A stretch of DNA of 64,000 nt from contig SJRY01000272.1 in NCBI GenBank assembly GCA_011319805.1, positions 482,129 through 546,128 of the forward strand, written 5' to 3'. The notes beneath the pieces were generated by a model. The model saw only the letters and a program-made list of their open reading frames with translations, did not search any database and was not told the origin of the DNA. Numbering within the stretch: position 1 is the stretch's first letter; the number at the start of each line of letters is the position of its first letter. Below, in pieces: positions 58,022 through 64,000 of this stretch. Source of the stretch: Macrocybe gigantea (taxonomy: Eukaryota > Basidiomycota > Agaricomycetes > Agaricales > Callistosporiaceae). The position numbers were made by a program, and so were the translations under genes.

Positions 58022-60975
58022 TCAGCGGCGATTGCGATTTTCCTTGACGCCACCTGATCCGGTACGGGCTACGGAGCTCCTCTTCATCTCGTCCTCGTCT
58101 AACCCTGCTTCAACTAGAATTTTCTCGACTTCTTGAAGGGTCGGCTTATAGGAAGCTGAAGACGAACGGGATCAGTATTAGGAAAAGGGCCAGGAAAATA
58201 CTGTGCGTGAGTCATGTATAGGCGGATCAAGAAAAGGTGCACCAACCATATCGTTCTTGAGCAAGACTGAACCCGTCCCTTCGGAGGTCCTTTCCCCGAT
58301 TGTCGCTAATGTATAAGGCCTTCTGGGACCAGTATTCACCTAAAACGATTTCTTAGCTTCCAGTGCACAGCGAGGAGTACGAAGAATAGGATAGAATCAT
58401 ATGTCGATGGAACATACGGGAACGTGCATAGAACGTGGCCAATGTTTCGCCTGGTAATGGCGTGCTAATTACGTATTCCGGGGAACGTGTGACATCTTTA
58501 GATACTCCCATGAAAGCTGTTGCTCTGTCAAGAAGATCGTCGTTCTGATGGGGTCAGAGAGTGAGGCGAGATAAACAAGTGAAGGAGTAAAATCCTACTT
58601 TGCTTTTGGGAATCGCAGGCGTGCCTGTCACATCATTGCTGTCTTTCACTGCTCTAATCTCCTGAGATCCATAATCTGAACCGGTGGTAACGGGGGCTTG
58701 CTTATTGTCTTCTCCGACTTCGTCGTCGGTGCCATCTCCGCCACTTGGATCGTCATCATCTTCAACTTCCTCGCTGTCGATAGCACCTTCGTCTCCGTCG
58801 CTGCTACTCTCATCGGTATCATCCGGGAGATTGAGGGCGGTCTCCTTGAGACAAATATACCGTTCTGGTTTGTCCAGCTGCAATGAATAGAAATCATCCA
58901 ATGTGTATTCTCGAGATCCTCGCTCAAATATACCGCCGTAACTAAGCATAGAGTATGAGAGATTAAAGAAGGAACGTCATGAAGTCAAGAAACGCACATG
59001 AACAATGTGTTTCTCAAGACCGCCAACATAGTATTGTACCGAGGCAGAGGAATGGTTGAGTTCGGGTCGTCCGGATCTTGTGCCTTAGAAACAGTATATG
59101 GCGTGGGTGCTGTTTTGGAATGCTGATGGTCCCCGGCATTCAAAGGCTGAATAAAAGGGGAAAGAACAACAAAAACATCAGAATTATATGGTTTTGTTTA
59201 CAGCGGCCCACTTTACCGCCTCGTCTTCCCCTTCTTGTGTCGCCGACTCATTTTCTTTGTTTTTTCTGCCCTTTGTACTCGGTTTCTTTGGCTTCTGAGA
59301 GCCAATGACAGCCATTTCCCCTTCCCATCGATCCGGTACCCATATCTGGGTGGCCAGTGAGAGGCATAATAATATCTCAGCCAGAAAGAGGCGGCGACAC
59401 CCAGAGGCTTACAGGTCGTTCCAGAAAACGCTTTCCAGCGTCTCCTCGCTTGTATCTTCATCCGTCACTCCTCCAAATAGAATACCCATGTTTCTGGTGT
59501 GCCAAAGGGCCATTGTGCAGCCGGATCTAGCAGAGGGTGCGTACGGCAGCTTCCTACGACGTTCCCATTTGGCGGCAATGCCTATGTTCTTACTCGAGGG
59601 ACCGGCGGAGGTTTTCGAGCTCCTCCCGGTTAAAGCATTCAAACCCGCAGCGGCGGATGTTTGTTCGGGGGAATAGAGAGGCTAAGAGGTAAAGAATTAG
59701 GGTGGAATGGCAGTGCATCATATGGAAGGCCTCGCTACTGGAGAAACCACGTATCCTCAAGCATAACGCCAACAGGGCGTTTGCCTTTGGCGGATTCCTT
59801 GCAATATCCGCCTTGTTGGTTTTGATTGAGTTGCATCGAGATTTACGACGGTTTTCTTACTCACCATGTAGTAAAACGCCATTAGTCGTAGACAGGAAAG
59901 AGAAGCCGCTTCTCGGGCTTGGTTTGGAGTCGGCCTCTCGGAATTCGATTTGGTCCCATTTGTAATCTTGTGTGTCGAATATCCAAAGGTCGTTGAGGTA
60001 CCGCGCTTTCAGATGGTGTTTGAATGGACATAGGCGGCGGAAGCGTAGGACATACTGGTTATTCCCGGATCGTAGAATCCCCCGAAGAGAAGAATGAAAT
60101 GTTTCCAGATCGCCAATCTAGGATGAGGAAGAGAGACTTGACCAAACGGTTGTTGCAGAAAACATATGAACTGACCTGTGTCCGGAACGAGCTGAGGGCT
60201 TTATTTTGGTCTCGATGCGATCCCATGTATGGTTTTGAACGTCGAAACACCAGAAGTCGCGATAATGGTGGAAGGTCGTTTGGTGGAGGGAGGAGAATTC
60301 GCCGCCTGGAGGTCGGAAGACAGGCCATCAACGGTAATGAAGGTGATCGGCGAGCGATGAAACGAACCAAAGAGGAAGATTTTTCCGCCTCCCGCCGGCG
60401 AGGCGACTGCGGCGTGGGCTGAACGGGGACGGGACATGTCTGGGAAACAAACTTCCGCCATTCGTCCTGTCGGCCTTGCCGTAAGCATCTGTTGGTCAGG
60501 CTCGGGGAGAAAATGTCTGCGTGCCTTCTCCGGGAGTAACGGAACACGTCATTGTAAAAATGCTGTAGAGATGTAAGCACTAAAAGTCGGGGAAAGATTA
60601 CGGCGACCTACGGCCTTGCCATCTTCGCTGAAAAACTCGCCGCCGATGCACCAGAGATAGTTTCCGCTGGGACATGTTGTGAGGGTAGCATTTGCTCGCC
60701 TGCTCGGTGGACCCTCGGCGATTTCTTCAGTGACAGTATGGGAGGCCTCCCATTCTTTTTTGCATCTACTAGATCGACCATGAGCGCTAGTACTATTGAG
60801 ACCGTTGCAAACCTTTTCCAAGATCGCTTCAAGGTCATCGTCGTCGTCGTTCCGAGTCAATTAGCTTTTTCGCTGTTTTCTTCTTTTCTTTTTTTTTCTA
60901 TTTTCTGAGCTGCCTTGGCCTTTTTTGCAGCCTTTACGACGGACTTTTTCGTTGCGTTTGTTTTCTTTTGGCCAT
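58022..60975 (-). CDS. KEL3: Kelch-repeat protein of the KLHDC4/Kel3 type with DUF4110 C-terminus
   Basis: Beta-propeller protein of unknown cellular role. From ATG 60975: a Lys/Ala-rich N-terminus starting MAKKK-like and continuing SVVKAAKKAKAAQKIEKKR, then the family signature DDDDDLEAILEKVCN (about 60850-60810). Kelch blades contain PSRRANATL, YLWCIGGEFFSEDGKA, FYNDVFRY, PRSAHAAVASPAGGGKIFLF, DFWCFDVQNHTWDRIE, LNDLWIFDTQ and VLLHGGYCKEY. A very acidic DDTDESSSDGDEGAIDSEEV stretch precedes the C-terminal DUF4110-like part (GEYWSQKALYISD, LRRDGFSLAQERY, EVEKILVEAGLDEDEMKR), ending NRNRR with a stop at 58022-58024. Two one-base losses interrupt the N-terminal exon: in a run of four T (plus strand 60966-60969) and at 60859. 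They fit the error pattern of the window. Confidence 0.85.
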
Positions 60976-61086
60976 TGTGGAGTTGGGAGGTAGTCTGGCA
61001 TTCCCACGGTCGAGTTTGTTCCCTTCCACTCACTCGGTGCCGCTCCTCGCCGCTGCTCGTCGCCGGACTCATGCCCGCTCACCGCC
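60976..61086. promoter_or_regulatory. Short bidirectional promoter region
   Basis: Only 111 bp separate the start codons of the kelch gene (minus, ATG 60975) and the second F-box gene (plus, ATG 61087). Both promoters and both 5' leaders must fit here or overlap the opposite gene. No TATA box is evident. Confidence 0.5.
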
Positions 61087-62870
61087 ATGAACATTGCCCA
61101 CCTCCCCAACGAGATCCTCATCACTGTATTTGAGGCGCTCGCAAGCCCCGCAGACCTCCTCCCGGTAGTCCAGACATGCCGACACTTTTATGCGCTTGCC
61201 ATCCGCGTGCTCTATCGTCGCATTCATTGGTCCAACCCTTTGCACTACGCCATGAACGCCAAATTCTGGGACAACTGCAACCCATCTGTGGCCAGGGTAC
61301 CTATCTCCCTCTTCGTTGGCATCTCTCACATGCATCCAAACTCGTTTGCCAGATTTGATCCATCCTCCGCCATCGTTGAAGCAGACGGCTCCTGGAGTTT
61401 CGCCTATGCTCCTGGCAGTTCCCACGTGGGACACGGGAACGACGGCGTCACTGCCCGCGAGCTCAATCGCATGTCCTTTTTCGCGACAAAGGCCTTGTAC
61501 GGCGCCATGTCCGACCGCATTGCTACCTTCGTCATGCTTCGTGAGCTAGTGTTCCACCATGCGGATTTGCCGGACATCATCTACAACATGATCAAGAGCC
61601 TCCCGCGTCTCTCCACTCTCGCCATCCAATATTGTACCCTGCCCGTCGTCCGCACCGAACCCGATACCACACTCACCGAGCTCCCGCTCACGGAACTTAC
61701 CCTCTGGTACTGCAAGGGCGAATCTGACTCCATCCCAATGTCGAGCTATACCTACGCCCTGCATCTTTGTACCGCACGCAATCTCCGAGTTCTCAAAGTC
61801 GATTGGACCACCGTGACTGCCCGCTTCTTCTCCGGTCAGAAGAACTGGTACTCAGCATCCCCCTTCGCACAGCCCGAAAACCTCGAGGAAATCACTTTTC
61901 GTATGCCATCCTCCAAATTTTGGCCCTCGGAAAACGAGCCGTCTCGCAACCTGCTCATCAATCCACTCATCGCATTCCTCAAAAACGCCAAAAAGCTCAG
62001 CAAGTTGACATTCATGAACCGTCTCCCACCCTTTGAAATCCCCGTCGAAGCAATCCCAACCTTCGACACTATGTCGGACCCTTGTCGACTGTTCTTTCCT
62101 TTGTCAAGACTCGTCCTGTCCGCCATGTCGAGGTCACCGACCTGGAGAAAAAGTTTGTCGACTATGTGGACCTCCTACCTGTCTTAGCCGTTGATCGGCC
62201 CAACCTCCTTTCGTTGTCGTTGGCCATGCGTGACTGGGACAACGAAATCATGTACGCTGTCACGGAGCTCTTTAGCGAGCTCCGGCATCTCAAGATAACT
62301 TATGAAGACAAGTACCTTCTGAGGTATGTCCGAGTTTATTCACTCAATGTGACACTGACAGTCGCCAAGTATACCCTTCTGAGCCTTGGCTCTCACTTTC
62401 TTCATCGGCTCCCTTGCTTGGAAACTTTGCGCATCTATCAACTATCTGCGCCGCCTAGCGTTCCACCGGATCATTTCCCACCACCGCACCCGCAACACTA
62501 CTTTCTTCACCACGAACAACATCTTTCCACCCAGCTTACAGACAGTACCCCACTACAAGCTGTTTCAAACTCTAACTATCACAATGCCTCCCTCGGAAGC
62601 TCGGATGATGAATCCGATGAGGAAATCGTGACGACAGTCTCGCGGAGAGTCCGGATCAATCGTTCTCCGTGCATGCGTTATCAAGGACCCGGCGCCAGCA
62701 CCAATGACGATGATGTCCGAGACCTCATCATCCCATGGAAGAAACACTGCAAACGTCTGATGGAGATCCAATTTGCTGAAGGTGTCGTCTGGCGGAGGGC
62801 ATTCGATGGTGACAAGTGGTGTCGCCGGACGCTGGACCCTGCTGATCGGTGGAGAGAACTGCTTGGATAA
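61087..62870 (+). CDS. F-box protein (second)
   Basis: N-terminal F-box IAHLPNEILITVFEALASPA followed by LLPVVQTCRHFYALAIRVLY. The long C-terminal part has irregular leucine-rich stretches such as LRELVFHHADLPD, LPRLSTLAIQYC, LPLTELTLWYCKG and LSKLTFMNRLPPF. The frame changes near 62079-62081: TFDTMSDP must continue as LSTVLSFVKTRPVRHVEV, which needs one more C in a ccc run. Beyond it come LLSLSLAMRDWDNE, an intron after YEDKYLL (donor at about 62321), LHRLPCLETLRIYQ, an acidic SSDDESDEEIV stretch, and the terminus WRELLG at 62870. Whole protein about 570 residues. Likely SCF adaptor; substrate unknown. Confidence 0.75.
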
Positions 62871-63081
62871 GAAACAATACGTTGGCAATCATAATCATTC
62901 TTAGAATTAACGGACATTTTTTGCATAGTATACTGATGCCAATGCCATTGAGGAGTGTCAGTCATAGTGATATTTAATCTTAGGATTGAATGACAAGTAG
63001 AATCTTTTGAAAAAGGAAAAGCGGCCGAAACGCTAGAGCTAGCGGTATTGAGCAGTCGAGCTTGTTGTACATAGTCCGGCG

Positions 63082-63640
63082 CTATATCCCTCGAACCCGC
63101 CGCACCCGTCCATTACCAAAGTCGAAAAAGAACGTCGGCCCATCCGACCATTGTTGGCCCGCTACAAACTCGGAACCTTGGCTGATGAACATGCCATAAA
63201 AAGCTTCGGCAGGACGAGAGCATACAAGATAATTCTTATCCGCTGCCCTTCCGCGTCGGTGAGGATGAAAGGTAAAAAGGTTGTTCCGATAGAGGTCATG
63301 GCTCCACCCGTCAGAAGCTCAACTGACTGACCCGCTAAGGTCGTATCGAGAGGCGGGCGACGCTGAGCTGGGATCGACTCGTAGAGGGCCTAGCAAAGAG
63401 CGTCAAGATGAGTAGGCACTTGTTTGCTCTAAACCGTTAGAGAGACTGACCTGGCTCATGAAAACGCCAGTACCGCCAGCAATGCAAATGGCAAACGAGC
63501 CATCCGTGCGTGGAGAATGGAATTCCAACTGTCCGAGCAGGTTGGGTCTGTTGGCCATGCTCATGATGGAGGGCTCGAGATATGCTTTGCACGAAACGTC
63601 TCGTCATAGACGGTGTGGATGTAAGATGGTAGAGGCTGAT
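63082..63640 (-). CDS. Conserved-looking protein of unknown function, 5' end unresolved
   Basis: I do not recognise the family. Reading the minus strand gives YIHTVYDETFRAKHISSPPS, MANRPNLLGQLEF, PRTDGSFAICIAGGTGVFMS, an intron (about 63455-63391), then ALYESIPAQRRPPLDTTLAG, LTGGAMTSIGTTFLPFILTD, ALVLPKLF and GMFISQGSEFVAGQQWSDGP, ending FGNGRVRRVRGI with a stop at 63082-63084. The last part needs one extra T in a run of five (plus strand aaaaa near 63197-63201), and another shift may lie near 63565. The even spread of hydrophobic strands and turns suggests a compact beta-rich domain. The start lies upstream in small exons or beyond what can be traced. Confidence 0.5.
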
Positions 63641-64000
63641 CATGGCGGAGGCCATGGTCGGTAACGTCTGAGACCAAATCTGTTTGTTCAAGGGCACCCT
63701 GAATGGCGCGTGCATACCGCCCAACTTTCTAAGGACTATGATCTCTAATTAACTATTTTGAGGTCGATGGTTCCCTTCAGCAATACCACAGGCACGCCGA
63801 TCGCGACAAGATGACGCCGCGTCGATCTCGGATTTGTGGCAAGCATTCATCAGATTTCCATCGCTACATACCGAAATCGGCAGCGACGAAAGTCGAGGAC
63901 AAGATCCAGATACGAACTCTAAAGTCTCTCAGATACTATTATTATACAGTGCTTTTATAAGATTAATCATATAAATTACAAGATGCAAACTTAGTATTTT

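Overview
This is a 64 kb piece of a basidiomycete nuclear genome, most likely an Agaricomycete. The genes have many 45-60 nt GT-AG introns. FunK1 kinases, a DUF6533 membrane protein, F-box proteins, group-I style P450s and an atypical G-alpha of the mushroom type all point the same way. No tRNA, rRNA, transposon or virus was recognised. Exon boundaries and products were read by eye from reading frames, splice sites and remembered family motifs; no search was run.

Layout. Bases 1-4335 and about 27012-32030 are the two arms of a large imperfect inverted repeat. Each arm carries a GH28 pectinase copy, damaged in a different way in each, and a FunK1 kinase copy (left fairly intact, right broken). 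The 22.7 kb between the arms holds a histidine acid phosphatase, an alcohol-dehydrogenase-type formaldehyde dehydrogenase, a protein with two nucleotidyltransferase-like domains, ribosomal protein eL14, a PC-esterase/CAS1-like acyltransferase, an FHA protein, a TMEM242-like protein, an HPP membrane protein and two different cytochrome P450s.

Right of the repeat lies a very large gene (33.2-40.9 kb) joining an NFX1/ZNFX1-type SF1 helicase, a Cys/His-rich segment, three CbbX-like AAA+ ATPases and a coiled coil. It is followed by CHS7 (chitin synthase export), an L-amino acid oxidase, VPS74/GOLPH3, an atypical G-alpha with a 6-nt microexon, a DUF6533 membrane protein, an F-box/LRR-like protein, a cryptic two-finger C2H2 protein, a Kel3/KLHDC4-type kelch protein, a second F-box protein and a conserved-looking unknown.

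A cross-cutting feature is that many otherwise well conserved genes are interrupted by the apparent loss of exactly one base, mostly in a short homopolymer. At least a dozen cases are visible (acid phosphatase, second P450, helicase-AAA gene, kelch gene, second F-box gene, last unknown). This looks more like homopolymer undercalling in a draft assembly than gene decay, so frameshifts here should not be read as pseudogenes without read-level checks. The GH28 copies are different: they have large deletions and a nonsense codon. The genes are mostly unrelated housekeeping and accessory functions; apart from the paired repeat contents and the adjacent P450s there is no obvious pathway cluster.
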